This document shows, in pieces, positions 42,965 to 51,933 of a DNA stretch of 64,000 nt. The position numbers and the translations under genes were made by a program. The notes under the pieces were generated by a model. It was not told where the DNA came from. It searched no databases and saw nothing but the letters and a program-made list of their open reading frames with translations. The stretch is taken from the NCBI GenBank assembly GCA_013349295.1, contig DUZW01000009.1, positions 20,924-84,923 of the forward strand, written 5' to 3'. Every line of letters begins with the position of its first letter. Within the stretch, counting starts at the first letter, position 1. The DNA is from Deltaproteobacteria bacterium (lineage in GTDB: Bacteria > Desulfobacterota > Desulfobulbia > Desulfobulbales > Desulfurivibrionaceae).

Positions 42965-43723
42965 TCAAAACCTCACCGGAATTCCCTTGCTATACAGGTA
43001 ATCCTTGGCTGCCAACGGGGTTTGCTCGGTAAAATGAAATATACTGGCGGCTGCGACTGCTGCTGCGTTCCCAATAGTCAAAGCCTTGTACAGATCCTCA
43101 TAGATCCCTGCCCCTCCCGAGGCAATCACCGGAATATCCACTGCTTCACTCACCTGCTGAATCAGCACCAGATCATAACCCTCCATGGCGCCATCCCTTT
43201 CAATACTGGTAAGCAAAATCTCGCCTGCACCCAACCGGGCTGCCTCCTTGACGAAGACAACCGGATCAACACCGGTAGCCCTGTGCCCTGAATGGGTAAA
43301 AATTTCATACCGCCCAGAGGCCTGCTTCCTGACATCAATGGAAACAACAACACATTGAGAGCCAAATCGCTGCGCCACCTCCCTGATTAGCTCCGGGTTG
43401 CGCACCGCCTCGCTATTAATGGCGACCTTATCCGCACCTACATCGAGCAACCGCCGGACATCATCAAGTGACCTGACCCCGCCACCCACAGTAAGTGGCA
43501 TAAAGCATTCATCCGCCAGATCGTCAATCAGCTCAAAATCCGGATCCCGCTCCTCGCGCGTGGCAGTAATGTCGAGAAAAATCAACTCGTCGACCTCGCG
43601 CATGTTATACACGCGAATTGCCTGCATGGCGCTACCAACTCCCCGCCAGCTGTCGAATCCAACCCCCTTGACCAGTTCAAAATCCCTGTAGAGCAGGGTC
43701 GGCATGATCCGTACCTTGAGCAT
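42965..43723 (-). CDS. HisF2-type cyclase subunit paired with sugar amidotransferase
   Basis: The 252-residue (beta/alpha)8 HisF homologue (MLKVRIMPTLLYRDFELVKGVGF, PLTVGGGVRSLDDVRRLLDVGADKV, VVSIDVRK, IPVIASGGAG) is of the WbuZ/HisF2 group that feeds ammonia with HisH2 to a sugar amidotransferase. In histidine-pathway HisF the start is RIIPCLDVxxGRVVKG with catalytic Asp11; here it reads IMPTLLYRDFELVKG, so that Asp is replaced while the Asp130-type residue (SIDVRK) stays. This argues against a role in histidine synthesis. AGGAG site overlapping the hisH2 stop. Confidence 0.85.
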   Translation of the reverse strand: MLKVRIMPTLLYRDFELVKGVGFDSWRGVGSAMQAIRVYNMREVDELIFLDITATREERDPDFELIDDLADECFMPLTVGGGVRSLDDVRRLLDVGADKVAINSEAVRNPELIREVAQRFGSQCVVVSIDVRKQASGRYEIFTHSGHRATGVDPVVFVKEAARLGAGEILLTSIERDGAMEGYDLVLIQQVSEAVDIPVIASGGAGIYEDLYKALTIGNAAAVAAASIFHFTEQTPLAAKDYLYSKGIPVRF

Positions 43724-43731
43724 ATTGTCTC

Positions 43732-44349
43732 CTACAAGGCCAGAAAATTACGCAACAATTGAAAACCGGCGCGTTGACTTTTTTCCGGGTGAAACTGGAC
43801 CCCGAAAATATTCTTTTCTCCAACAATCGAAGTAAACCCGCCGCAATAGGGGGTAGTGGCCAAGCGATTCTCCGCCCGTTCACAGACAAAATGGTAGCTG
43901 TGAACAAAATACAAATCCTTTCCGGGTCGAATCCCTTGCAGGAGAGGCGAATCAACCTCGGGGCACACCTCATTCCAGCCCACATGAGGAATTCGCACGG
44001 ACGGGCTGTCCTGCTGCAACCGAACAACCTCCCCCCTGATCCATCCCAGGCCACGATGCTCCCCAAACTCGTAACTCTTATCCGCCAGAAGCTGCATACC
44101 AAGACAAATCCCTAAAAACGGGATCCCTCGATCCAGTACGCGTTCCGCAACCATCTCGTCCAACCGCCGCTGACGGATATTCTGGATAGCATCCCCAAAA
44201 GCTCCGACCCCTGGCAAAATAATGCAATCAGCATTTTTAATCTCCGCTTCGGCACAGGTAATCACCGGATTAGCCCCGCATTCTTCCACCGCGCGAAATA
44301 CCGAATCAACATTCCCCATACCGTATTCAAGAATAGCGACCTTTTTCAT
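43732..44349 (-). CDS. HisH2-type glutaminase subunit
   Basis: The 205-residue class I glutamine amidotransferase starts MKKVAILEYGMGNVDSVFRAVEE. The nucleophile is in PFLGICLGMQLLA, and the catalytic His/Glu are in GVQFHPEKSQ. It overlaps the amidotransferase stop by 4 bases (ATGA) and is 8 bases before hisF2. Supplies ammonia to the HisF2/PseA-type complex. The context, not the sequence itself, separates it from histidine-pathway HisH. Confidence 0.88.
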   Translation of the reverse strand: MKKVAILEYGMGNVDSVFRAVEECGANPVITCAEAEIKNADCIILPGVGAFGDAIQNIRQRRLDEMVAERVLDRGIPFLGICLGMQLLADKSYEFGEHRGLGWIRGEVVRLQQDSPSVRIPHVGWNEVCPEVDSPLLQGIRPGKDLYFVHSYHFVCERAENRLATTPYCGGFTSIVGEKNIFGVQFHPEKSQRAGFQLLRNFLAL

Positions 44350-45506
44350 GAATTATCATCATTGATGCGGGTGAGATTGCCATGCTTGTCCTTGACCAAA
44401 CGACCATTGGCATCACGGACAAAAAGCTTCTTATTGGTGAATCGGTCACAAATCCGAATAAACTCCTCGACAGTCATATCCAGAGGCGCCAGTATTTCTT
44501 CCAGAGATTTCCCCAAATATTCCCATGGGAACTTACCATCATGCTTTTTCACAAGCTTGATTCCCTGGACTCGGGTCAATCGATCACGGCGAATGTGCAG
44601 GCAGGAAATATCCGTAGCCCGTCCAAAGGCAAATTTGAGAAATTTAAAATAGTCGTGGATTCCGGTCTGATGATTGTCCAGATTTTCATAGTTCACGACT
44701 GATCCTTCAACGGTCTTATGATAGGTCGTAAATCCATGCGCTTGGGCCAACAGGGCGTTGGCATAGCCATCCCATGGAATAAAATACCCAAGAAAAATGC
44801 CGGTCACGCCAACCCGTTGCAAATCCACATCCGAGGGATAGGTGTATTGGATGAGGTGTTTTGGTTCGATCCCATCCTCCAGCAGCAAATCGCTTACCCG
44901 CAGCCCCAACAGGCCGCCGAATTCCTCCAGCCAGCGCCTGGTCAACACCTGATCACTCACCGCAGCCGCAGGCCCGCCATACTCGTTTTGCGAATTTTCT
45001 CCCCAAATGATCAGAGGAACATTAAATTTCACCGCAAAATGAATGGGAATTGTAAAAATGGCCACATGCTCCGGCCAGGAAATATCTCCAATCTGTGTCA
45101 AGGCGAGTCGATTGATCTTTCTCCTGATCGCAGGGTTAACCGACATCTCCACATAATCAACGCCAAGATTCTTTATATTTTCGATATTTTGGCGACCGAT
45201 CTCGGAAAGCATATCGGTTGAAGCAGTTACACAAAGAGGATTCATGCCAAGCTCAAGTATCTTGATTACCTGGGCATGACTATCCTTTCCTCCACTCACC
45301 GGAATGATGCAGTCATAATTGCTCCCGTCCTTTGAGCGATAACGATCCAGGATGGACATAAGCTCTCTTTCACGGGCATCCCAGTCAATTACCTGACGAT
45401 TCTCAAAATTCCTGCAGGCGCTGCACACGCCGTCCTGATCAAGATGAAGATCGGGCTTGGTCTCAGGCATTACGCAACGCGTACAATAGTGAATATGTTT
45501 TTCCAT
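44346..45506 (-). CDS. pseA: N-acetyl sugar amidotransferase (PseA/WbpG family)
   Basis: The 386-residue PP-loop enzyme has an N-terminal zinc-ribbon (YCTRCVMPETKP ... GVCSACRNFE), ATP loop PVSGGKDSHAQV, and family segments PLIIWGENSQNEYGG and GYFIPWDGYANA. With HisH2/HisF2 ammonia it converts an acetamido group to an acetamidino group; in Campylobacter PseA acts this way on CMP-pseudaminic acid. The start at 45506 (MEKHIHYCTRC) has GGAG. It sits between the methylase and hisH2 genes and overlaps hisH2. Confidence 0.88.
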   Translation of the reverse strand: MEKHIHYCTRCVMPETKPDLHLDQDGVCSACRNFENRQVIDWDARERELMSILDRYRSKDGSNYDCIIPVSGGKDSHAQVIKILELGMNPLCVTASTDMLSEIGRQNIENIKNLGVDYVEMSVNPAIRRKINRLALTQIGDISWPEHVAIFTIPIHFAVKFNVPLIIWGENSQNEYGGPAAAVSDQVLTRRWLEEFGGLLGLRVSDLLLEDGIEPKHLIQYTYPSDVDLQRVGVTGIFLGYFIPWDGYANALLAQAHGFTTYHKTVEGSVVNYENLDNHQTGIHDYFKFLKFAFGRATDISCLHIRRDRLTRVQGIKLVKKHDGKFPWEYLGKSLEEILAPLDMTVEEFIRICDRFTNKKLFVRDANGRLVKDKHGNLTRINDDNS

Positions 45507-45538
45507 AATAGTCTCCATTCAGAATCCCACAAAAACGG

Positions 45539-46159
45539 CTATCGTTTCTCCATCAGAAACCAGGTGAGGTCATCCAAGGGAAAGTTCAAATCCCCATGAT
45601 AGACAAAACCGTAGTCAAGAAGTCTCAGGTCGGAAAAACGCGTCAACATCTCTCCGGCAAAATCACGTTTGAACAGCCGGCCGCTGTGACCCCGGTAGCT
45701 TACCTCCACCGGTGTGGGGTTGTAGTATTCGATCAGACAAACGTAGCGCCGACTCGCCGCATGGAGCCGGTCGTACACCTGGGGCAGCATCTCGGGATTG
45801 ACATGAATGAGCACCCCGGAGATAAAGGCAAGGTCGTACTGCCGCTCCGGAGTAAAGTCCAAGATCGACTGGTGAAGCACCTGAGTCTTGCCCCACTGCT
45901 CAAGCACCGCTGCCGCCTGTTCGTTGATCTCGATGGCGGCCAGATCCATGGAGGGAAACATCTGGTGCAGCACCCGAAGGTTGTTGCCGATATTGGCGCC
46001 AAACTCAATGGCAGACTCCACCCCGCTGGTGCGCGCCATGATACGGGCAAACAACGCCAGCCGTGCTCCCAGCTCCTTGGGGGTCGGATTACGGCCGATA
46101 TACTGGTCACCGAACTCCCCGGCCCAAAAGGCCTCCTGTTCCGTTTGAAAAGCGGTCAT
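45539..46159 (-). CDS. Pseudaminic acid biosynthesis-associated methylase
   Basis: The 206-residue SAM-dependent class I methyltransferase (SAM loop AIEFGANIGNNLRVLHQMFPSMDLAAIEINEQA; LAFISGVLIHVNPEML; CLIEYYNPTPVEVSYRGH) matches the small family seen in pse clusters. It probably O- or N-methylates a pseudaminic-acid intermediate or derivative. Start ATG 46159 with AGAGGAG. 26 bases after pseF. Confidence 0.85.
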   Translation of the reverse strand: MTAFQTEQEAFWAGEFGDQYIGRNPTPKELGARLALFARIMARTSGVESAIEFGANIGNNLRVLHQMFPSMDLAAIEINEQAAAVLEQWGKTQVLHQSILDFTPERQYDLAFISGVLIHVNPEMLPQVYDRLHAASRRYVCLIEYYNPTPVEVSYRGHSGRLFKRDFAGEMLTRFSDLRLLDYGFVYHGDLNFPLDDLTWFLMEKR

Positions 46160-46185
46160 GGTATTCTCCTCTGCCTTATTTGTTT

Positions 46186-46887
46186 TCAAGCAATCTCACC
46201 AGTCATACGAAGGGCCTGATGCATGGCCTCGGCAGTGCGCCAGTCTTCCAAGGTATCGATGTCCTGCACCAGCCGACGCGGCAGCACCACGGGTCTCGCA
46301 TCACATGCGTAGATCTTCTTATCCCGCCGGAAGCGGGCAACATCGAGCCAATAAAACTGCCCGGCATCATGGTATGCCTCGGGCAGATCGTTGGAACGGG
46401 TCAACTCGTGCTCCGGCCACAGCATGGCCAGCCTGCCATCCTGGCCGATGGTCAGGGCGCGGAACGGCGAAGCAGGGTAACTGGCCACCGGAAATACCGA
46501 AGCCGCATCGGTCTGCTGCATCAGCTCATACCCCTGCCGCAAAAAACCGGCTCGGACAAAGGGCGCTGTTGCGTATAGACAGCAGACTCGCTCCGGCTTC
46601 GTTCCCTCTCCGGCCAACCACTCCAGAGCGTGAAGCACCACCTCGGCGGTGGGAGTAAAATCATCGGCAAGCTCGGCTGGCCGGACAAATGGGACCTCTG
46701 CCCCATATTGCCTGGCAACTGCGGCGATCTCCTCCGAATCGGTGGAAACGATGATCCTGGCAAAAAGCCCTGAAGCCTCAGCCGCCTGGATGGACCAGGC
46801 AAGCATCGGCTGACCGGCAAATGGCCTGATGTTCTTGCCCGGAATCCGCTTGCTACCACCTCGGGCCGGGATAATCGCAATATTCAT
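46186..46887 (-). CDS. pseF: Pseudaminic acid cytidylyltransferase
   Basis: The 233-residue CMP-sugar synthetase has IIPARGGSKRIPGKNIRPFAGQPMLAWSI, the CTP-binding opening, and LYATAPFVRAGFL and DAGQFYWLDVARF further on. It activates pseudaminic acid to CMP-Pse. The start at 46887 (MNIAIIPARGG) has GGAGG and overlaps the pseI stop in ATGA. The next gene in the operon is the methylase. Confidence 0.92.
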   Translation of the reverse strand: MNIAIIPARGGSKRIPGKNIRPFAGQPMLAWSIQAAEASGLFARIIVSTDSEEIAAVARQYGAEVPFVRPAELADDFTPTAEVVLHALEWLAGEGTKPERVCCLYATAPFVRAGFLRQGYELMQQTDAASVFPVASYPASPFRALTIGQDGRLAMLWPEHELTRSNDLPEAYHDAGQFYWLDVARFRRDKKIYACDARPVVLPRRLVQDIDTLEDWRTAEAMHQALRMTGEIA

Positions 46888-47939
46888 GGCAAGCCTCCGA
46901 TCATCTCCCAACCGAGCGGCGTTCCCTTGGGGATGTCCCGACAGGCCCGCCGGCCCAACACCTGGCCAAGATACTTTGGCGCCAGCCCATGTCCTGGTCG
47001 GATGGAGCGGATCTTCTCCGGGGTGAGAACCTCACCGGCCCGAACGTCTTCCACCACGAACAACGACCTCCGGAAGGCCCTGCTCTTCTCTTCAGAAGCG
47101 GACGGCTCATAGCAAACTCGTCCCAGAGCCTGCTCGGTCTCGCGCACCGCCGCCACCATGGCCGCAAACTCTTTCGGTGCAAGAGAGAAGGTGCTGTCCG
47201 GGCCACCCGCCGTCCGGTCCAAGGTAATATGCTTCTCTATAATCGCCGCTCCCAACGCCACCGCAGCCACCGGGGCAACAAGCCCAATGGTGTGGTCGGA
47301 CAGTCCGGCCACTACTCCAAAGGCCTCGGCCAGATGTGGGATGGTACGCAGATTCATGTCCGCCGCCTGCGCCGGATAGGCGCTGGTGCACTTGAGCAGG
47401 GCGATGCCGCCTGCCCCGGCCCGCCGCAGGGTAGCCACCGCCTCATCTATCTCGGCAAGAGTGGCCATGCCGGTGGACATGATCACCGGCTTACCGGTAC
47501 CCCCGATCCGTTCCAGCAATGCATGATCCACCAATTCAAAAGAAGCAACCTTGTGGGCCGATACCTCCATGGACTCCAGAAAATCCACCGCCGTGGCATC
47601 AAAGGGGGTGGAAAAAAGGGTGATCCCCACTCGGTCGGCAATCTCCTTGAGCTTCGGCTGCCATTCCCAGGGGGTATACGCCTCTCCGTAAAGGTCGTAC
47701 AGGGTGCGCCCCTCCCAGATGGTCCCCTTGATCCGAAAGTATTCGTTGTCACAGTCAATGGTCAGGGTATCCGGGGTATAGGTCTGGAGCTTCACCGCAT
47801 CGGCGCCGGCCTCCTTGGCCGCCTCAATAATCCGCGCCGCCTGGTCGAAATCCTGACCGTGGTTGGCACTCATCTCGGCGATGATATAGATCGGATGACC
47901 GGTGCCGATGGCCCGACCATTGATAGTGATCTCAGTCAT
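46884..47939 (-). CDS. pseI: Pseudaminic acid synthase
   Basis: The 351-residue NeuB-family enzyme condenses 2,4-diacetamido-2,4,6-trideoxy-L-altrose with phosphoenolpyruvate. Motifs are IAEMSANHGQDFDQA, AVKLQTYTPDTLTIDCDNEYF (the PseI version), GLSDHTIG and EKHITLDR, with a C-terminal antifreeze/SAF domain (RSIRPGHGLAPKYLGQVLGRRACRDIPKGTPL). It overlaps pseG-pseH by 8 bases and pseF by 4. Confidence 0.94.
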   Translation of the reverse strand: MTEITINGRAIGTGHPIYIIAEMSANHGQDFDQAARIIEAAKEAGADAVKLQTYTPDTLTIDCDNEYFRIKGTIWEGRTLYDLYGEAYTPWEWQPKLKEIADRVGITLFSTPFDATAVDFLESMEVSAHKVASFELVDHALLERIGGTGKPVIMSTGMATLAEIDEAVATLRRAGAGGIALLKCTSAYPAQAADMNLRTIPHLAEAFGVVAGLSDHTIGLVAPVAAVALGAAIIEKHITLDRTAGGPDSTFSLAPKEFAAMVAAVRETEQALGRVCYEPSASEEKSRAFRRSLFVVEDVRAGEVLTPEKIRSIRPGHGLAPKYLGQVLGRRACRDIPKGTPLGWEMIGGLP

Positions 47940-49452
47940 GTTGATTCCTTTCCAGCCGTAATGACACCGCCGGGATACCGCACCGTTCCGTTTCAGCCTC
48001 TGCGACGAAACCGGCCTTGGTAAAAGACCTCAGCGAGGCATAGTTCTCCTTTTTGACCAAAGCGATGATCCGCCCCACTCCTTGCTCCTCCCGAAACAGT
48101 CGGGCACAGGCCGTTCTTATCAGGACGCTTCCCAACCCCTGTCCGCGGAGGCCAGGAGCCAGATTCACCGAGATCTCCGCCATACCCTCGCCCAGATCAA
48201 ATCGCACCAGGCCCAGTTTGGCGGTGTTCGAAAGCGCAGCCAACCAGAGGCGACAATCCGGAGCAGTGAGTTTCGCGGCCAGCCACTGTTCATGGCCCTC
48301 CGGACTGATGGCCTCGGGACGGAAGGAGTTCTTCCGGGTCTTCGGATCATTGGCCCACTGGAGCAGCACATCTTTGTCCTGCCAGCCGGCGGGATGCAAT
48401 GTCATCCCCTTCGCCAGCAGAGCAGTGACCACCCGCCCGGCACCACGTCCATCCACCAGCCTGCACCCCGTGACGGCCTGGGCCTGACGTTGCCCGCCAT
48501 CGTGCAAAAATTCCCGCAACCGGCTGGCCAGCGCATCCGGACCAAGGGCGTCATGCCAACCCAGCGTCATGGCCACCCTCTGGCGAGCAAGCTGACTGGC
48601 ATTCTCCTTCTGATTGTCCGCCGTGACCAGAGTCACAAACGGCACCCCCACAGAGGCCAACTCGTAAGTAGTGGTGCCTGCCGCAGTCACAACAACATCC
48701 GCCCAGCGCATCAAGGCGGCCATATCAATCACGTCCCGCGCCAACTCACACCGAAATGGCAGGCTGGCCGTCAACCCGGCAAGTATCCCTGCATGCGGAT
48801 TGGCCGCCCCCACCACCACCTTAACCTCCAACCCGTCAATATCACTGGTAGCCAGGGCAGAGAGCACCCGGGCACTCACATTGTGCTGGTCCGCGCCGCC
48901 CATGGTGACCAACACCCGCTTAGCCACCACCGGAAATAAACGCTCTTCGCCGGAGCGCCGAAACTCCCGGCGCAGCAGGGCGTAACGCGGCCCCAGCAAC
49001 CTGGTCGCCTCGGGAGGGCAATTGTAGGGAATATTAGGGGCGTAGAGATTCTGATTGAGCAGCGCATCGCAGTGGTAGTCGGCCAATTGCCCCAAGTCAT
49101 CAATCACCAGCAGTTGCCAACCGGCCTCCCGCAGCCCCTGCTGGTAAACACCGTCAAAATGGTAGCCATCCAGCACCATCCAGCCCGAGGAGACATGCGG
49201 AGACAATTGTTCCCCAGCCAATCGGCGCATGGCCGCAAGGTCTGCCGGGTCAGGATAACCACCTGCCAAATCGAGCAGAACAGCTCCTTCCGATTCTATC
49301 CTCCGACGCAACGGTTCCGGCTCGATCCTGCCTGCAAAAAGTACCTCACCACCACGATCACGCCACTCCTCGGCCAACGCCAGGCAACGCATGACATGGC
49401 CGGTGCCCATGGCGCCGTCCGCATCGGCCCGAATCACCAACCTGCCGATCAT
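47932..49452 (-). CDS. PseG-PseH fusion (nucleotide sugar hydrolase plus N-acetyltransferase)
   Basis: The 506-residue protein joins two usually separate pathway steps. Residues 1-335 resemble PseG (RADADGAMGTGHVMRCLALAEEW with the catalytic His; VLVTMGGADQHN; VVTAAGTTTYELASVGVP), which removes UDP. Residues about 345-506 are a PseH-like GNAT (LHPAGWQDKDVLLQWANDPKTRKNSFRPEAIS; APGLRGQGLGSVLIRTAC; NYASLRSFTKAGF), which acetylates the 4-amino group. The order in the protein is G then H. The start at 49452 has AGGAG and overlaps the pseC stop by 4 bases. Confidence 0.92.
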   Translation of the reverse strand: MIGRLVIRADADGAMGTGHVMRCLALAEEWRDRGGEVLFAGRIEPEPLRRRIESEGAVLLDLAGGYPDPADLAAMRRLAGEQLSPHVSSGWMVLDGYHFDGVYQQGLREAGWQLLVIDDLGQLADYHCDALLNQNLYAPNIPYNCPPEATRLLGPRYALLRREFRRSGEERLFPVVAKRVLVTMGGADQHNVSARVLSALATSDIDGLEVKVVVGAANPHAGILAGLTASLPFRCELARDVIDMAALMRWADVVVTAAGTTTYELASVGVPFVTLVTADNQKENASQLARQRVAMTLGWHDALGPDALASRLREFLHDGGQRQAQAVTGCRLVDGRGAGRVVTALLAKGMTLHPAGWQDKDVLLQWANDPKTRKNSFRPEAISPEGHEQWLAAKLTAPDCRLWLAALSNTAKLGLVRFDLGEGMAEISVNLAPGLRGQGLGSVLIRTACARLFREEQGVGRIIALVKKENYASLRSFTKAGFVAEAETERCGIPAVSLRLERNQHD

Positions 49453-50633
49453 GCACCCAGCTCCTGTCGCAGGACATGCACCACCCTGACCACATCCGTC
49501 TCTTCCATGCCCTGATGCAAAGGCAGAGTCAAAATACAATCGTATGCAGCCTCGGCAGTTGGACAGAGGCCCGGAGCAGTGTGGAAGGCGTCCTGATAGT
49601 AAGGGTGCAGATGCACCGGCAGGTAATGGACATTGGCTCCGATTCCCTGTTGCCGCAACCCGGCGAAGATCCGGCCCCGCACTCCGCTGTCGGCAAGACG
49701 CACAACGTAGAGATGATAAGCGTGTTCATCCCCCGACCGCACTGCCAAAGGTCTCACCGCCGTAACATTAGCCAAATCCGTGTCGTAGGCGGCGGCCAAC
49801 TTGCGCCGTTTTTCCAGCCAACCCGGTAGCTTGGCCAGCTGACTCGTTCCCAGGGCGGCCTGCAGGTCGGTGAGCCGGTAGTTGTAGCCCAGTTCCACCA
49901 TCTGGTAGGCCCAGGTACCGACCGTCTCGCGCTGGCGATGATCGGTATCGATGCCGTGGTTGCGGAAGCGCCGCATCCGGGCGGCCAATTCACGATTATC
50001 GGTGACCACCATGCCCCCTTCGCCGGTGGTGATGTGCTTGACCGGATGAAAGCTGAACACCGTGAGGTCGGCCAGGGTCCCCACCCGCCTGCCTCTGTAC
50101 GACCCGCCCAGACTGTGGCAACCATCCGCCACCAGGGCGAGGCCATGGACCCGAGCAAGATCGCGGAGTGCATCATAGTCACAGGGTTGACCGGCATAAT
50201 CCACCGCGATGATCGCCCGGGTTCTGGGGGTGATTTTGAGTGCCACGTCGGCTGGGTCGATAAGCAGGGTATCCGGATCCACGTCGGCGAAGACCGGAGT
50301 CCCTCCCTGATAGACCACACAATTGGCCGTGGCCGCAAAGGTCATGGCCGGCACGATCACCTCATCCCCAGGACCGATGCCCAAGGCGTGCATCGCAGCA
50401 TGCAAAGCCGCGGTACCGCTTGACACCGCCACCCCATACTGCGCACCGCTAAATTCGCAAACCGCCGCCTCGAACCCGCCCACCTTGGGGCCAGTGGTCA
50501 GCCAGTCGGAACGGAGCGCCTCCATCACCGCCGCGATATCGTCCTCATCGATCTGCTGCCTGCCGTAAGGCAGAAAAGCTGTCGAGGTCTCAGATGTGGG
50601 AGGCATAATCGCAGTATCCAGCCGTTGTTTCAT
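49449..50633 (-). CDS. pseC: UDP-4-amino-4,6-dideoxy-N-acetyl-L-altrosamine transaminase
   Basis: The 394-residue DegT/DnrJ/EryC1-type PLP aminotransferase. FLPYGRQQIDEDDIAAVMEALRSDWLTTGPKV is the PseC opening, and the PLP lysine is in FSFHPVKHITTGEGGMV. Uses glutamate to aminate the keto sugar made by PseB. The start at 50633 (MKQRLDTAI) has GGGGAT upstream; MPPTSET at 50606 is the alternative. It lies 22 bases after pseB. Confidence 0.92.
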   Translation of the reverse strand: MKQRLDTAIMPPTSETSTAFLPYGRQQIDEDDIAAVMEALRSDWLTTGPKVGGFEAAVCEFSGAQYGVAVSSGTAALHAAMHALGIGPGDEVIVPAMTFAATANCVVYQGGTPVFADVDPDTLLIDPADVALKITPRTRAIIAVDYAGQPCDYDALRDLARVHGLALVADGCHSLGGSYRGRRVGTLADLTVFSFHPVKHITTGEGGMVVTDNRELAARMRRFRNHGIDTDHRQRETVGTWAYQMVELGYNYRLTDLQAALGTSQLAKLPGWLEKRRKLAAAYDTDLANVTAVRPLAVRSGDEHAYHLYVVRLADSGVRGRIFAGLRQQGIGANVHYLPVHLHPYYQDAFHTAPGLCPTAEAAYDCILTLPLHQGMEETDVVRVVHVLRQELGA

Positions 50634-50655
50634 CGAAATCCCCAAAATCCGGTTC

Positions 50656-51933
50656 TCACGCCACCGCCCGCGCCGGAACCCCATGATCTACATCCGTTGC
50701 CCGATTGTCTTTTTGCTCCGCCTCACCGAATACGATTTGGCGCAGCTCATCCACAGTAAGCCACTCTTCGTTGGCATCGCTGGTGTAGACAAAGCCTTCT
50801 GGCATTTTTACCGCCTCAACGTAATTCTTCCGTTTCCACCATGAATGACTCGGCATGACCACATACATCCCTTTATATTTATAGGTATTGCGGCCTTCAT
50901 CCTCACCGGTGAGCGCTTCGTGCAACTTTTCACCATCCCTGATCCCGATATGCTTGACCGCGCATTCCGGAGCAATGGCCTCAGCCAAATCCATAATCCG
51001 CATACTGGGAATATTCGGCACAAAGATTTCACCCCCCTCCATGTACCGGAATCCCTGAAGAACCAGCTCCACAGCATGATCAAGGGTGATCCAGAAACGG
51101 GTCATCCGTTCATCGGTAATGGTGATCGTACCACTTTCCTTTTGCTGTAGAAAAAGTGGGATAACACTCCCCCGGCTGCCAATAACATTGCCGTACCGCA
51201 CACAGGCAAAACAGGTTCCCTCGGCACCAGCATAGGCGTTGCCTTGGACAAAGAGCTTGTCGGAACAGAGTTTCGTGGCGCCGTACAGATTGACCGGATT
51301 GACCGCCTTATCCGTAGAAAGAGCGATCACCTTTTTGACTCCGGCATCAATGGCCGCATTAATGACATTCTGGGCCCCGTGGACATTGGTCTTCACCGCC
51401 TCGAAGGGATTGTACTCGCAGGCCGGCACCTGTTTGAGGGCGGCGGCATGGACCACCATGTCCACCCCGCGCATGGCCCGCAGCAACCGCTCCCCGTCAC
51501 GGACATCGCCGATGAGAAAACGCAGCCGTTCATCGTCCTTGAACTCTATGCGCATCTCGTGCTGCTTAAGCTCGTCGCGGCTGTAAATGCGGATGGCCTT
51601 AGGATTGAGTCGATCCAGCAGGTAATGGCAGAAGTGCTTGCCGAATGAACCGGTGCCTCCGGTGATCAAAATCGTCTTGTCCGACCAGTCGATGTCAGGA
51701 CAAGACGAATCCGAACCTTTAAGGGTCTCCCTGACGGACTCAATGCTTCGTTTCTGCTTATACACCTGCTCCTTGATCTGCAAAAACGTTTCAAGATCTT
51801 GCTGCGAGTAGCGCCGTTGTCCACCATCTGTTTTTTCCGGATTTATAAAGTCCGCAAATTCCTTCTGCCAATATCTGATGGTGGACACAGGAACCCCCAA
51901 CTCCAAACCGACCTCCTTGATTCTGTATTTCAT
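50656..51933 (-). CDS. pseB: PseB dehydratase with an N-terminal MerR-type HTH
   Basis: The 425-residue protein begins with a MerR-family helix-turn-helix (about 1-75: MKYRIKEVGLELGVPVSTIRYWQKEFADF, GGQRRYSQQDLETFLQIKE) followed by a complete PseB, the inverting UDP-GlcNAc 4,6-dehydratase/5-epimerase (DKTILITGGTGSFGKHF, HAAALKQVPACEYNPFEAVKTN, STDKAVNPVNLYGATKL). Normal PseB is about 330 residues and lacks the HTH. One reading frame covers both without a stop. The start at 51933 has GAGG 8 bases upstream. It heads the operon, so the protein could bind its own promoter; this is inference. Confidence 0.92.
   Translation of the reverse strand: MKYRIKEVGLELGVPVSTIRYWQKEFADFINPEKTDGGQRRYSQQDLETFLQIKEQVYKQKRSIESVRETLKGSDSSCPDIDWSDKTILITGGTGSFGKHFCHYLLDRLNPKAIRIYSRDELKQHEMRIEFKDDERLRFLIGDVRDGERLLRAMRGVDMVVHAAALKQVPACEYNPFEAVKTNVHGAQNVINAAIDAGVKKVIALSTDKAVNPVNLYGATKLCSDKLFVQGNAYAGAEGTCFACVRYGNVIGSRGSVIPLFLQQKESGTITITDERMTRFWITLDHAVELVLQGFRYMEGGEIFVPNIPSMRIMDLAEAIAPECAVKHIGIRDGEKLHEALTGEDEGRNTYKYKGMYVVMPSHSWWKRKNYVEAVKMPEGFVYTSDANEEWLTVDELRQIVFGEAEQKDNRATDVDHGVPARAVA

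Noticed and set aside
43732-44349. HisH/HisF as histidine biosynthesis genes
   Set aside because: They overlap a sugar amidotransferase in a pse operon and HisF lacks the catalytic Asp, so the nonulosonate role is preferred.
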